The position numbers and the translations under genes were made by a program. The notes under the pieces are model-generated. The model saw only the letters and a program-made list of their open reading frames with translations. It was not told where the DNA came from and made no database searches. Positions 1 to 8,111 of a stretch of 64,000 bases of DNA are shown in pieces. Source of the stretch: Microbacterium sp. SORGH_AS_0969 (GTDB lineage: Bacteria > Actinomycetota > Actinomycetes > Actinomycetales > Microbacteriaceae); NCBI RefSeq assembly GCF_030818255.1, contig NZ_JAUTAG010000001.1, positions 3,844,001-3,908,000 of the forward strand, given 5' to 3'. Position 1 is the stretch's first letter. Each line of letters opens with the position of its first letter.

Positions 1-267
1 CACCGACAGCACGACGAAGATCACACCGATCCCACCGGCGAGCTGCACCTCGCCGTACGGGCCCGTGGTGACCCCGCCCGTCACGGCCGCGAGCACGTTG
101 AGCACGAGGACGACGAGGCCGTTCGCGAGGATCCACCACCAGTACTCGCTGCGGCTCGCGCGACCGGTGAACGTCGCGTACTTCTTGAAGATGCGGCGCA
201 CGGCCGCACCGAACGGCGCTCCGTAGTACGGCTGATCGAGTGCCGGTTCGGCCTGCAGATTGGTCAT
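1..267 (-). CDS. DUF805 family membrane protein, C-terminus outside window
   Basis: The first 89 codons of a small inner-membrane protein are visible; the rest lies beyond the left edge. The translation begins MTNLQAEPALDQPYYGAPFG, then has the basic segment IFKKYATFTGRASRSEYWWW followed by hydrophobic helices, the hallmark of DUF805 (YhaH-type) proteins, whose function is unknown. The ATG is preceded by a purine-rich GGGGGATCTCC stretch that serves as ribosome binding site. It lies downstream of der on the same strand and is separated from it by a terminator hairpin, so it is probably its own transcription unit. Confidence 0.85.
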   Translation of the reverse strand, partial: MTNLQAEPALDQPYYGAPFGAAVRRIFKKYATFTGRASRSEYWWWILANGLVVLVLNVLAAVTGGVTTGPYGEVQLAGGIGVIFVVLSV

Positions 268-398
268 GGAGATCCCCCTTGTCAGCGGCCGACGTGCCGC
301 ACGCGGGCGGACCCTGTAGCCCACCGCTGATGCAGCGTATCCATTCCTGGGAGGTTTCTGTGAGAGATCGCGTGTTTGTTTCGCGAACAATGACAGAA

Positions 399-429
399 CG
401 CCCCGGCCACCGCAACGGCAACCGGGGCG
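399..429 (-). terminator. putative terminator after der
   Basis: Perfect 8-bp inverted repeat CGCCCCGG (399-406) / CCGGGGCG (422-429) starting 14 bases past the der stop codon. Read on the minus strand the stem is followed by TTCTGT, a weak U-rich tail, as is usual for terminators in high-G+C actinobacteria. Confidence 0.6.
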
Positions 430-442
430 CTCTCGAGGCGAA

Positions 443-1966
443 TCAGCGCTGGCGCTTCTCGCGGATGCGCATGTTCAGCACGATCGGCGTGCCCTCGAAA
501 CCGTAGATTTCGCGCAGGCGCCGCTGGATGAACCGGCGGTAGCCCGGGTCGAGGAACCCGGTCGTGAACAGCACGAATGTCGGCGGACGCGTCGCCGCCT
601 GCGTGCCGAACAGGATGCGGGGCTGCTTGCCGCCGCGGAGCGGGTGCGGGTGCTCGGCGACGAGCTCCGACAGGAACGCGTTGAACTTGCCGGTGGGGAT
701 GCGGGTGTCCCACGACTCCAGCGCCGTCTCGAGCGCGGGCACGAGCTTGTCGAGGTGACGGCCGGTGCGGGCCGAGATGTTCACGCGCGGAGCCCACGCG
801 ACGTGCGCCAGGTCCTGCTCGATCTCGCGCTCGAGGTAGCGGCGACGGTCCTGGTTCTCCATGTCGTCGTCGTTGAGTCGGTCCCACTTGTTGAACGCCA
901 GCACGAGCGCACGACCCGACTCGAGCACGAGGTCGATGATGTTGAGGTCCTGCACGCTGATCGGCTGCGAGACGTCGAGCACGACGACGGCCACCTCGGA
1001 CTTCTCCAGCGCCGTCGAGGTGCGAAGCGACGCGTAGAAGTCGGCGCCCTGCGACAGGTGCACGCGGCGACGGATGCCGGCGGTGTCGACGAGCGTCCAG
1101 AGCTTGCCGCCGAGCTCGACGACCTCGTCCACCGGGTCACGTGTGGTGCCCGCGAGCTCGTTCACGACGACGCGCTCCTCACCCGCGGCCTTGTTCAGCA
1201 GCGACGACTTGCCGACGTTCGGGCGACCGAGGATCGCGACGCGGCGCGGCCCGCCGATCTCGTACTTCGCGACGGCCGAGACGTCGGGAAGCACCTTCAT
1301 GAGCTCGTCGAGCAGGTCGGCGACACCGCGACCGTGGATCGCCGAAACGGGGTGCGGCTCACCGAGACCGAGGTTCCACAGGGCCGTGGCCTCGGGCTCC
1401 TGGCGGGCGTCGTCGACCTTGTTGGCGATGAGGAAGACGGGCTTCTTGCTCTTGCGCAGCAGCTTCACGACGTGCTCGTCGGTCGAGGTCGCCCCCACTG
1501 TGGCATCCACGACGAAGAGCACGACGTCGGCGAGGTCGATCGCGACCTCGGCCTGCGCGGCGACCGAACGGTCGATGCCCTTCGCGTCGGGCTCCCACCC
1601 GCCGGTGTCGACGAGCGAGAAGCGGCGGTCGAGCCACTCGGCCTTGTACGTGACGCGGTCGCGGGTGACACCGGGAGTGTCTTCGACGACGGCTTCGCGG
1701 CGCCCGAGGATGCGGTTCACGAGCGCCGACTTGCCGACGTTCGGGCGGCCGACGATCGCGACCACCGGCAGCGCCGGCAGGAACTCGATCGCTCCCTCGC
1801 CCGAGGCGAGACCGGCGAGCAGTGCCGCATCGTCCTCGTCGAGGTCGAAGTCCTCCAGGCCCGCGCGCAGTGCCTCGGCCCGCTGTTCGGCGAGGACCTC
1901 GTCCAACTCGGCCATCTTCTCGGCGAGCTGGTCGGGCCCGCCCTCGTACTCGTCTTCAACGCCCAT
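443..1966 (-). CDS. der: ribosome-assembly GTPase Der (EngA)
   Basis: Der is the double-GTPase-domain protein needed for 50S subunit maturation. The 507-residue product has two complete G domains: GRPNVGKSA at residues 73-81 with ANKVD at about 181-185, and GRPNVGKSS at 247-255 with NKWD at 359-362, followed by the C-terminal KH-like domain. The first about 65 residues are an acidic extension common in actinobacterial Der. The ATG overlaps the end of cmk by 11 bases, indicating translational coupling in a tyrA-cmk-der unit. All key nucleotide-binding motifs are intact. Confidence 0.98.
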   Translation of the reverse strand: MGVEDEYEGGPDQLAEKMAELDEVLAEQRAEALRAGLEDFDLDEDDAALLAGLASGEGAIEFLPALPVVAIVGRPNVGKSALVNRILGRREAVVEDTPGVTRDRVTYKAEWLDRRFSLVDTGGWEPDAKGIDRSVAAQAEVAIDLADVVLFVVDATVGATSTDEHVVKLLRKSKKPVFLIANKVDDARQEPEATALWNLGLGEPHPVSAIHGRGVADLLDELMKVLPDVSAVAKYEIGGPRRVAILGRPNVGKSSLLNKAAGEERVVVNELAGTTRDPVDEVVELGGKLWTLVDTAGIRRRVHLSQGADFYASLRTSTALEKSEVAVVVLDVSQPISVQDLNIIDLVLESGRALVLAFNKWDRLNDDDMENQDRRRYLEREIEQDLAHVAWAPRVNISARTGRHLDKLVPALETALESWDTRIPTGKFNAFLSELVAEHPHPLRGGKQPRILFGTQAATRPPTFVLFTTGFLDPGYRRFIQRRLREIYGFEGTPIVLNMRIREKRQR

Positions 1967-2693
1967 CGCGGGCTCCCATCGTGGAGTCGACGACGCTCAG
2001 CACGGCATCGACGGTCTGTTCGAAATCGAGGTGGGTCGAATCGACGACCTCGACGCCGGGCGCGGCGGTGAGGAAGTCGACGACCGTGGAATCCGCCGCG
2101 TCGCGCTTGTGCAGCGCGGCGGCGACGGCCGCGGCATCCTGTGTCGTGAGCTCGGCGCTGCGCCGGGCGGCGCGCACCTCGGGTGCGGCGGTCAGAAGAA
2201 TCCGCACCGGCGCATCGGGGAAGACGACGGTGGTGATGTCGCGTCCCTCGACGACGACACCCGGAAGAGCGGCGGATGCCACGAGCCGACGGAACAGCTC
2301 GTTCACGGCGTGCCGCACGGGGGCGACACGCGCGACCCCGCTCACGGCGTCGGTGACCCGGGGCTCGCGGATCGCGGTGGTCACGTCGACGGAACCGACG
2401 CGCACCCAGCGGTCGGTCGTGTCGAGCGAGATGGCGTAGTCGAAGTCGCCGAAGACCTCGAGGACGGCCGTGGCGTCGGAGGTGTCGACGCCGTGCTCGA
2501 GCGCGTGCCACGCGAGGGCCCGGTAGGCGGCGCCGGTGTCGAGGAAGCCGTAGCCGAGACGCGCGGCCGCGGCCTTCGACACGCTCGACTTGCCGCTTCC
2601 GGCGGGGCCGTCGATCGCGACGACGACGGGGGCTCCGGCCGAGGAGCCCTCGACAGGGGCGCCGAAGGCGGGCTTGAGGAGGGATTCAGTCAT
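1956..2693 (-). CDS. cmk: cytidylate kinase
   Basis: Phosphorylates CMP/dCMP to the diphosphates in the cytosol. The 245-residue protein has the P-loop GPAGSGKS at residues 29-36, the [11 protein letters not shown] nucleotide-binding region and [15 protein letters not shown], all typical of the Cmk family, and a usual length. The chosen ATG gives the [10 protein letters not shown] start and overlaps the tyrA stop by 8 bases; the reading frame is open further upstream but only as an overlap with tyrA. Its 3' end overlaps der, the common actinobacterial cmk-der pair. Confidence 0.97.
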   Translation of the reverse strand: MTESLLKPAFGAPVEGSSAGAPVVVAIDGPAGSGKSSVSKAAAARLGYGFLDTGAAYRALAWHALEHGVDTSDATAVLEVFGDFDYAISLDTTDRWVRVGSVDVTTAIREPRVTDAVSGVARVAPVRHAVNELFRRLVASAALPGVVVEGRDITTVVFPDAPVRILLTAAPEVRAARRSAELTTQDAAAVAAALHKRDAADSTVVDFLTAAPGVEVVDSTHLDFEQTVDAVLSVVDSTMGARDGR

Positions 2694-3819
2694 GGGTGGT
2701 GCTCGCAATCCGCCAACCGCGCTGCTGGAGCCCGTCGACCGCCCGGCGGACCGCGTCGGGGACGACGCTGATCTCCGCCAGACCGAACGGTGCTCCGGGC
2801 GAGTGCTCGAGGCGTAGGTCTTCGACGTTGACGTCGAGGTCGCCGAGTTCGCCGAAGAGGCGACCCAGCTGGCCGGAGGTGTCGTCGACCATGACGACGA
2901 AGGTATCGAAACGGCGGTTCTGGCCGTGCTTGCCGGGCAGGCGCTCCACGCCCTCATTACCGCGGCGGATGGTGTCGGCGATCGCGCGCCGCGCACCGGG
3001 CACGTCGGGGTCGCGCAGCGCCTCGGCGACCTCGGACAGGTCGGCGGCGAGCTGGTCGAGCACCTCGACCACGGGTGCCGCGTTCGCGCCGAGGATCTGC
3101 ACCCACAGTTCGGGAGCGGATGCCGCGATGCGCGTCGTGTCGCGCACGCCCTGGCCCGCGAGGCGCAGGGATCCGTCGGGCGCCTCGACGAAACGACCGG
3201 CGAGCAGGCTCGCGACCAGCTGGGGCACGTGCGACATGAGCGCGACGGACTCGTCGTGCTCCTCGGGCGTCATCTCGATGAGCGTCGCGCCGAGATCGAG
3301 CGCGAGCCCCTCGACGAGCGACAGGTCGTGCGCGGAGGTCTCGGCATCCCGGCACACGACCCACGGACGTCCGATGAAGATGTCGGCGCGGGCCGAGATC
3401 GCTCCCCCGCGCTCGCGCCCCGCCATCGGGTGCGAGCCGATGTAGTGGGTCAGGTCGACGCCGCGCTCGCGGAGCGTCCGCAGCGGCTCGAGCTTCACGC
3501 TCGCGACGTCGGTGACGACGGCATCCGGGAACGCCTCCAGCTCACGCTGCACGACATCGGCGATCACGTCGGGCGGCGTGGCGACCACGATGAGCGACGG
3601 CCGGTCGTCGGGGCGCTCGGCGCGGCCGGCGCCGTAGTCGATCGCGAGGCGCAGCTGCGAGGGAGAGGCGTCGACGAGCACGACGTCGACCCCGCGCGCG
3701 GTGAGCGCGTGACCGATGCTCGCACCGAGCAGGCCCGAGCCGACGACGCGGACGGTGCCGCTCGTGCGGGTCGCCAAAGGCCCGGCCGCGCGCGCGGACG
3801 TTCCGTTCGGTTCGCTCAT
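2686..3819 (-). CDS. tyrA: prephenate dehydrogenase with ACT domain
   Basis: Oxidatively decarboxylates prephenate to 4-hydroxyphenylpyruvate for tyrosine synthesis. The 377-residue product shows the Rossmann motif GSGLLGAS at residues 27-34, the [10 protein letters not shown] active-site segment, and a C-terminal ACT regulatory domain ([20 protein letters not shown] onwards), so feedback inhibition by an aromatic amino acid is likely. The ATG at 3819 is preceded by CAGGAG; an upstream in-frame ATG would extend the protein by 11 residues without a better binding site. It is first in a tyrA-cmk-der block. Confidence 0.95.
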   Translation of the reverse strand: MSEPNGTSARAAGPLATRTSGTVRVVGSGLLGASIGHALTARGVDVVLVDASPSQLRLAIDYGAGRAERPDDRPSLIVVATPPDVIADVVQRELEAFPDAVVTDVASVKLEPLRTLRERGVDLTHYIGSHPMAGRERGGAISARADIFIGRPWVVCRDAETSAHDLSLVEGLALDLGATLIEMTPEEHDESVALMSHVPQLVASLLAGRFVEAPDGSLRLAGQGVRDTTRIAASAPELWVQILGANAAPVVEVLDQLAADLSEVAEALRDPDVPGARRAIADTIRRGNEGVERLPGKHGQNRRFDTFVVMVDDTSGQLGRLFGELGDLDVNVEDLRLEHSPGAPFGLAEISVVPDAVRRAVDGLQQRGWRIASTTHD

Positions 3820-3871
3820 CGGGTCTCCTGCCCTGGGCGGCGCCCCTCGCACCGCGAGACGCCCCGGAGGC

Positions 3872-4675
3872 TCACTCCGCGGGAGTGTCGCCGTCCCGAC
3901 GGGACAGCGTGAGCAGGGCGCCGCGTTCTACTGTAGTCAACTCGCGCGCCTTGCCCACCGGGAGTGTTCCCAGGTGCAGGGGCCCGAACTGCCGACGCAC
4001 CAGCTCGACGACGGGGTGGCCGACCTCGGCCATCATCCGCCGGACGATGCGGTTCTTGCCCGAGTGCAGCGTCAGCTCCACGAGGCTCTCGCCGCGCGAG
4101 GCGTCGAGCAGCCGCGCCTTGTCGGCCGCGATCCGCCCATCCTCGAGCTCGACGCCCTTGATGAGTCGCTGGATCGTCTGGGGCAGCACCTGCCCCTCGA
4201 CCTTCGCGATGTAGACCTTCGTCACGCCGAACGAGGGGTGTGCGAGCACGTGGGCGAGGTCGCCGTCGTTGGTCAGGACGAGAAGGCCCGAGGTGTCGGC
4301 ATCCAGTCGTCCGACGTTGAACAGACGCTCGTCCCAGTCCTTCGTGTAGCGCCGCAGGTCGGGGCGCCCGCGGTCGTCGCTCATGGAGCTGACGACGCCC
4401 GTGGGCTTGTTCAGGATGACGTAGCGCTTCGACGCGTCGAGCTGGATCGCCGTGCCGTCGACGTCGACGAGATCGGCCTCGGGGTCGATGCGCGAGCCGA
4501 GCTCGGTCACCACCTGCCCGTTGACCCGTACGCGGCCCGCGACGATCATCTCTTCCGAGACGCGCCGCGAGGCCACACCCGCATTCGCGAGCACCTTCTG
4601 CAGCCGCACACCTTCTTCGCCCCCGCCCGCTGAGCGCGAGCCCCCGGTCGCTGAGCCTGTCGAAGCGTCAGTCAT
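3872..4675 (-). CDS. rluB: 23S rRNA pseudouridine synthase, RluB/RsuA family
   Basis: Isomerises a uridine in large-subunit rRNA. The 267-residue product begins with an S4 RNA-binding domain (RLQKVLANAGVASRRVSEEM) followed by the catalytic domain with GRLDADTSGLLVLTNDG, where the Asp of GRLD is the catalytic residue. The start overlaps the scpB stop as ATGA. Residues 4-16 (ASTGSATGGSRSA) are low-complexity and are encoded by half of a dispersed inverted-repeat element (4651-4665), so this N-terminal tail looks acquired. The scpA-scpB-rluB order is standard for Gram-positive bacteria. Confidence 0.95.
   Translation of the reverse strand: MTDASTGSATGGSRSAGGGEEGVRLQKVLANAGVASRRVSEEMIVAGRVRVNGQVVTELGSRIDPEADLVDVDGTAIQLDASKRYVILNKPTGVVSSMSDDRGRPDLRRYTKDWDERLFNVGRLDADTSGLLVLTNDGDLAHVLAHPSFGVTKVYIAKVEGQVLPQTIQRLIKGVELEDGRIAADKARLLDASRGESLVELTLHSGKNRIVRRMMAEVGHPVVELVRRQFGPLHLGTLPVGKARELTTVERGALLTLSRRDGDTPAE
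4651..4665. repeat. half copy of dispersed 15-bp repeat in rluB 5' end
   Basis: CTGAGCCTGTCGAAG, the same 15-mer that ends the elements at 6064-6176, 7187-7307 and the core at 28741-28765. Here it lies four codons into rluB and is translated. A degenerate CTGAGC precedes it at about 4630, suggesting a truncated copy. Confidence 0.75.
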
Positions 4676-5277
4676 TTCAGAACCTCTCCGTCGAATCCGT
4701 CGGCGCCGTCGTCGAGCAACGGCGAGATGTGGGGCAGCTCGTCGAGCGAGTTGATGCCCAGATTGACCAGCAGCTGGTCGGTCGTCCCATAGTGGATCGC
4801 CCCCGTGTCGGGGTCGGTGAACACCTCGGTGATGAGCCCGCGGGCGAGCAGCGTCCGGACGACCGAGTCCACGTTGACGGCACGGATGGATGCCACCTGC
4901 CCGCGCGTCACGGGCTGCTTGTACGCGATGACGGCCAGGGTCTCGAGCGCCGCCTGCGACAGCCGCGAGGGCGCCTGGGTGTTCACGAACTCGCCCACGA
5001 CGTCGTCGTACTCCTCGCGGACGTACAACCGCCATCCGCCGCCGACCTCGCGCAGCTCGAAGCCACGGACCGGCCCACCGATCTCGCCGTTGTAGTCCGC
5101 GACGAGCGCCTCGACCGCCTGTCGCACGGCCGGCACGGGCGCGCCCACCGCGGCGGCAAGGCTCACGAGGCTCTGCGGCTCGTCGACGACGAGCAGGATC
5201 GCCTCCAGACGACGGGCGACGGATGCCGGATCGCTCGGGCGCGGAGCCGGGATCGGGGCCTGCGGGTCAGCGGTCAT
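4672..5277 (-). CDS. scpB: segregation and condensation protein ScpB
   Basis: ScpB is the winged-helix (kite) subunit that binds ScpA and, with SMC, compacts and segregates chromosomes. The 201-residue protein shows the tandem winged-helix signature SQAALETLAVIAYKQPVTRG and the downstream LLARGLITEV segment. It overlaps scpA by 11 bases at its start and rluB by 4 bases (ATGA) at its end, so the three are translationally coupled. A proline-rich N-terminus precedes the first domain. Confidence 0.96.
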   Translation of the reverse strand: MTADPQAPIPAPRPSDPASVARRLEAILLVVDEPQSLVSLAAAVGAPVPAVRQAVEALVADYNGEIGGPVRGFELREVGGGWRLYVREEYDDVVGEFVNTQAPSRLSQAALETLAVIAYKQPVTRGQVASIRAVNVDSVVRTLLARGLITEVFTDPDTGAIHYGTTDQLLVNLGINSLDELPHISPLLDDGADGFDGEVLK

Positions 5278-6229
5278 AGTCGGCTCCCAGGGCGGCGAGG
5301 TTCTCTTCCGACCACCTCTCGGCGGTCCAGCGCAGCGTCAGCTCCCCCAGCGGCTCGAGCTGCTCGAACGACAGCGCCGCGTGGCGGTACAGCTCGAGGA
5401 TCGAGAGGAACCGCGCGACGACGACGCCGGTCTCGGTGACGCCGGCGACGAGGTCGCGGAAGTTCAGGGTGCCCGCCGAACGGAGCAGCGTCACGACGAT
5501 CGCGGCCTGCTCGCGGATGCTCACGAGCGGCGCGTGCAGGTGGTCGAGCCCGACGGTGGGGATCTGCTTGGGCGCCATCGCGACGACGGCGAGGGCCGCG
5601 AAGTCGTCGAGGCTGAGCGTCCACACGAGCTCCGGCACGGCTGCGCGGTACTTCTCGTCGAGCCGCACGTCGCGGGTGTGCCGGCGATCCTCGCGCTGCA
5701 GGCACCGCGCGAACCACGTCGACACCTCTTTGAACGCCCGGTACTGGAGGAGTCGAGCGAACAACAGGTCGCGCGCTTCGAGCAGCGCCACGGACTCGGC
5801 ATCAACGAGTTCGCCCTGCGGCAGCAGCCCGACGATCTTCATGTCGAGCAGCGTCGCCGCGACCACGAGGAACTCGGATGCCTCATCGAGGTCCTGCTCG
5901 GGACCGAGGTCGCGGAGGTACGCGATGAACTCGTCGGTCACACGGCTGAGGGCGACCTCGGTGATGTCGAGCTCGGCGCGCGAGATGAGCGTGAGGAGCA
6001 GGTCGAACGGTCCGTCGAAGACGGGGAGGGTGACGCGGAAGCCGGCCGCGTCGGTTTCGGTCCCTTCGACAGGCTCAGGGACCTCGGTCGGGGGCTCAGG
6101 GACCTCGGTCGGGGGCTCAGAAACCTCGGCCCCGCGCTCTCGCGCTGCCTCAGCGAGGTGGCTGAGCTCGTCGAAGCCACCGGGGGCGGATGCCGCCGCG
6201 ACGCGGGTGTCGTCAGGCGACGGCGCCAC
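5267..6229 (-). CDS. scpA: segregation and condensation protein ScpA with repeat-derived N-terminal linker
   Basis: ScpA is the kleisin subunit that bridges the SMC heads. The conserved domain starts at about residue 60 (FDGPFDLLLTLISRAELDIT) and runs to the C-terminus (FLSILELYRHAALSFEQ). The start is uncertain: the GTG at 6229 (VAPSPDDTRV) is chosen because it overlaps the parA stop by 17 bases; an upstream in-frame ATG at 6322 would lie well inside parA. Residues of about 18-55 contain the repeat EPPTEVPEPPTEVPEPVEG and are encoded by an inverted-repeat element (6064-6176). The family does not need this segment, so it is probably a tolerated in-frame insertion. Confidence 0.9.
   Translation of the reverse strand: MAPSPDDTRVAAASAPGGFDELSHLAEAARERGAEVSEPPTEVPEPPTEVPEPVEGTETDAAGFRVTLPVFDGPFDLLLTLISRAELDITEVALSRVTDEFIAYLRDLGPEQDLDEASEFLVVAATLLDMKIVGLLPQGELVDAESVALLEARDLLFARLLQYRAFKEVSTWFARCLQREDRRHTRDVRLDEKYRAAVPELVWTLSLDDFAALAVVAMAPKQIPTVGLDHLHAPLVSIREQAAIVVTLLRSAGTLNFRDLVAGVTETGVVVARFLSILELYRHAALSFEQLEPLGELTLRWTAERWSEENLAALGADYDR
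6064..6176. repeat. 113-bp inverted-repeat element inside scpA
   Basis: Left end CTTCGACAGGCTCAG (6064-6078) and right end CTGAGCTCGTCGAAG (6162-6176) are inverted repeats matching at 13 of 15 positions. Between them are two units of about 21 bp built on GACCTCGGTCGGGGGCTCAG. The insertion keeps frame in scpA and is read as Pro-Glu-rich repeats. It is related to the intergenic element at 7187-7307. Confidence 0.8.
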
Positions 6230-7115
6230 GCGCGACCAGCTCCCGCGCCAACCGCAGGTAGGCCTGGGCGGCGGCGTGCTCGGGCGCGAACTCCGTGATC
6301 GGCATGCCCGAGACCGAGGCATCCGGGAACTTCACCGTGCGACCGATGACCGTCTCGAGGACGTCGTCGCCGAATGCCTCGACGACACGCTCGAGCACCT
6401 CGCGCGAGTGCAGCGTGCGGGGGTCGTACATCGTGGCCAGCACGCCGTCGAGCTGGATCGCCGGGTTCAGCCGGTCGCGCACCTTGTCGATGGTCTCGAC
6501 CAGCAGCGCGACACCGCGCAGGGCGAAGAACTCGCACTCGAGCGGGATGAGCACGCCGTGTGCGGCGGTGAGCGCGTTCACGGTGAGCAGGCCCAGCGAG
6601 GGCTGGCAGTCGATGAGGATGACGTCGTAGTCGGCCGCGACCTTGCGCAGTACGCGCGCGAGGATCGTCTCGCGCGCGACCTCGTTGACGAGGTGCACCT
6701 CGGCGGCCGACAGGTCGATGTTGGCCGGCAGCACGTCGAGGCCCTCGACACGCGTGTCGACGATGACCTCGCGCGGGTCGCGCTTGGTGTCGAGCAGCAG
6801 GTCGTAGATCGTCGGCACGTCATGGGTCTGGATGCCGAGACCCGCCGACAGCGCTCCCTGGGGGTCGAAGTCGATCGCGAGCACGCGGCGGCCGTAGCCG
6901 GCGAGCGAGGCGGCGAGGTTGATGGTCGTCGTCGTCTTGCCGACGCCGCCCTTCTGGTTGCACAGCGCGATGATGCGCGCGGGACCATGGCTGTCGAGAG
7001 CCGGCGGGGTGGGAAACCCCTGGTAGGGACGACCGGTGGGTCCGAGGATGACCTCGTCTGCGCCCGTCTTGCTGCCCTTCGTGCTCGCCGACACCGAGTC
7101 TCCCGCCTTCGTCAT
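6213..7115 (-). CDS. ParA/Soj-family chromosome-partitioning ATPase
   Basis: A deviant-Walker ATPase of the ParA family. The 300-residue product has NQKGGVGKTTTTINLAASLA (P-loop at about 55-62), IDFDPQGALSAGLG and VILIDCQPSLGLLTVNAL, all intact. Such a copy next to scpAB is standard in actinobacteria and differs from the ParA encoded with ParB near the origin; no parB or parS motif is visible here, so its exact partner is unknown. The ATG follows a TAGACT hexamer by 10 bases, so the mRNA probably has almost no leader. The 3' end overlaps scpA, indicating a parA-scpA-scpB-rluB operon. Confidence 0.93.
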   Translation of the reverse strand: MTKAGDSVSASTKGSKTGADEVILGPTGRPYQGFPTPPALDSHGPARIIALCNQKGGVGKTTTTINLAASLAGYGRRVLAIDFDPQGALSAGLGIQTHDVPTIYDLLLDTKRDPREVIVDTRVEGLDVLPANIDLSAAEVHLVNEVARETILARVLRKVAADYDVILIDCQPSLGLLTVNALTAAHGVLIPLECEFFALRGVALLVETIDKVRDRLNPAIQLDGVLATMYDPRTLHSREVLERVVEAFGDDVLETVIGRTVKFPDASVSGMPITEFAPEHAAAQAYLRLARELVARGAVA

Positions 7116-7125
7116 AACGTCGTCG

Positions 7126-7131
7126 AGTCTA
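7126..7131 (-). promoter_or_regulatory. -10 element TAGACT of parA-scpAB-rluB
   Basis: TAGACT on the minus strand, 10 bases before the parA ATG. It matches the actinobacterial TANNNT -10 consensus. No clear TTGACA-like -35 was seen. Confidence 0.5.
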
Positions 7132-7186
7132 GCCGCCGCCCGTCGCCCCGCCCCGCGTGACCCGCGGACACCGCCCGGCGCGGAGG

Positions 7187-7307
7187 CTTCGACAGGCTCA
7201 GCCACCACCCCTCGGGTCACTGAGCCGCGTCCCGACCGAGGCCCCGAGCCACGTCGCGACCGAGGCCCCGAGCCGCGTCCCGACCGAGGTCCCTGAGCCT
7301 GTCGAAG
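7187..7307. repeat. 121-bp element with perfect 15-bp terminal inverted repeats
   Basis: CTTCGACAGGCTCAG at 7187-7201 and its exact reverse complement CTGAGCCTGTCGAAG at 7293-7307 bound an interior of three roughly 24-bp tandem units (GAGCCGCGTCCCGACCGAGG type). The right end is embedded in a GGTCCC/GGGACC palindrome (7288-7312). It lies between parA and the DUF4184 gene and has no coding potential; it looks like a non-autonomous mini-element. Confidence 0.8.
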
Positions 7308-7330
7308 GGACCGGCACCACCCGCGCAGCC

Positions 7331-8110
7331 TCAGGCGCGGACGCGCCGCCGCACCTGCACGAACACCGCGAGAGCGAGCGTCGCCACGCCCCACACGGCG
7401 GCCACCTTCACGAGCACGCCGTAGATCAGGTGGGTCGGGGTGTACTCCGCCCCGAACCCTCCCTCGACCGCGAGCGCCACGAGTGTCGCCCCGACCAGCG
7501 CGACCGGAAGCGAGAGCCACCACACCGCGCGCACGGCATCCGGAAGCACCCGGCTCACCGGACGCACCGACCGACGCGAAAGCCACCACAACCCGAAGAC
7601 CGCCAGCCCGGCCAGCCCGAACGCCCCCGAGCCGTACTGCAGCCACTTCACGCCCAGGAGCGGCCCCCACTGCTGCTCGAGCGCGGGGAACAGGGCATCG
7701 CCCGCTCGCCCCTCGTGCGTGAAGAAGTCCCACGCGATGTGCGTGACCACCCCGAGCGCGAGCGAGACGACGAGCCACAGGATGCCGCTGACTCCCCCGC
7801 GCACGGTCTCGCGCGCGGCCGTGGGGGCACCGGCATCCCATCCGTCGGGCAGGCGCTCGGCGATGCGCCGCGGCAGCAGCTCGCGCGTCGCGGGGCGCAG
7901 GACGCACCGCCACACGAGAAGCAGCACGAACGCCAGGACGACCGTCACCGGGAGCCACGCGAGGTCGTGCGTCACGGAGTACGGGGGCACGATTCCGCGC
8001 AGGAACAGCGGAAGGTCGGGGGTCATCGCGCCGATCGCGATCGCCGCCGACACCAGCGGCGTCCGCACGAAGGGAAGGGCGACGACTGCGTGGCTGACGG
8101 TGAACGGCAT
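7331..8110 (-). CDS. DUF4184 family membrane protein
   Basis: 259-residue integral membrane protein of unknown function. It starts MPFTVSHAVVALPF and carries the DUF4184 features: an N-terminal PFTxSHAxxxLP motif, AIGAMTPDLPLFL, and an HIAWDFFTHEG segment in the middle, resembling the His/Asp pattern of membrane-bound metal-dependent hydrolase-like proteins. About six hydrophobic stretches are visible. The gene begins one base after the tyrS stop, so it is very likely co-transcribed with tyrS, though no functional link is evident. Confidence 0.85.
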   Translation of the reverse strand: MPFTVSHAVVALPFVRTPLVSAAIAIGAMTPDLPLFLRGIVPPYSVTHDLAWLPVTVVLAFVLLLVWRCVLRPATRELLPRRIAERLPDGWDAGAPTAARETVRGGVSGILWLVVSLALGVVTHIAWDFFTHEGRAGDALFPALEQQWGPLLGVKWLQYGSGAFGLAGLAVFGLWWLSRRSVRPVSRVLPDAVRAVWWLSLPVALVGATLVALAVEGGFGAEYTPTHLIYGVLVKVAAVWGVATLALAVFVQVRRRVRA

Positions 8111-8111
8111 G

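Noticed and set aside
644..2071. Long plus-strand open frame of 475 codons opposite der
   Set aside because: It is antisense to der, rich in Arg/Asp/Val typical of an antisense frame in high-G+C DNA, and has no domain or ribosome binding site. Similar long antisense frames elsewhere (for example 7440-10043, 18143-21373, 55042-57249) were rejected for the same reason.
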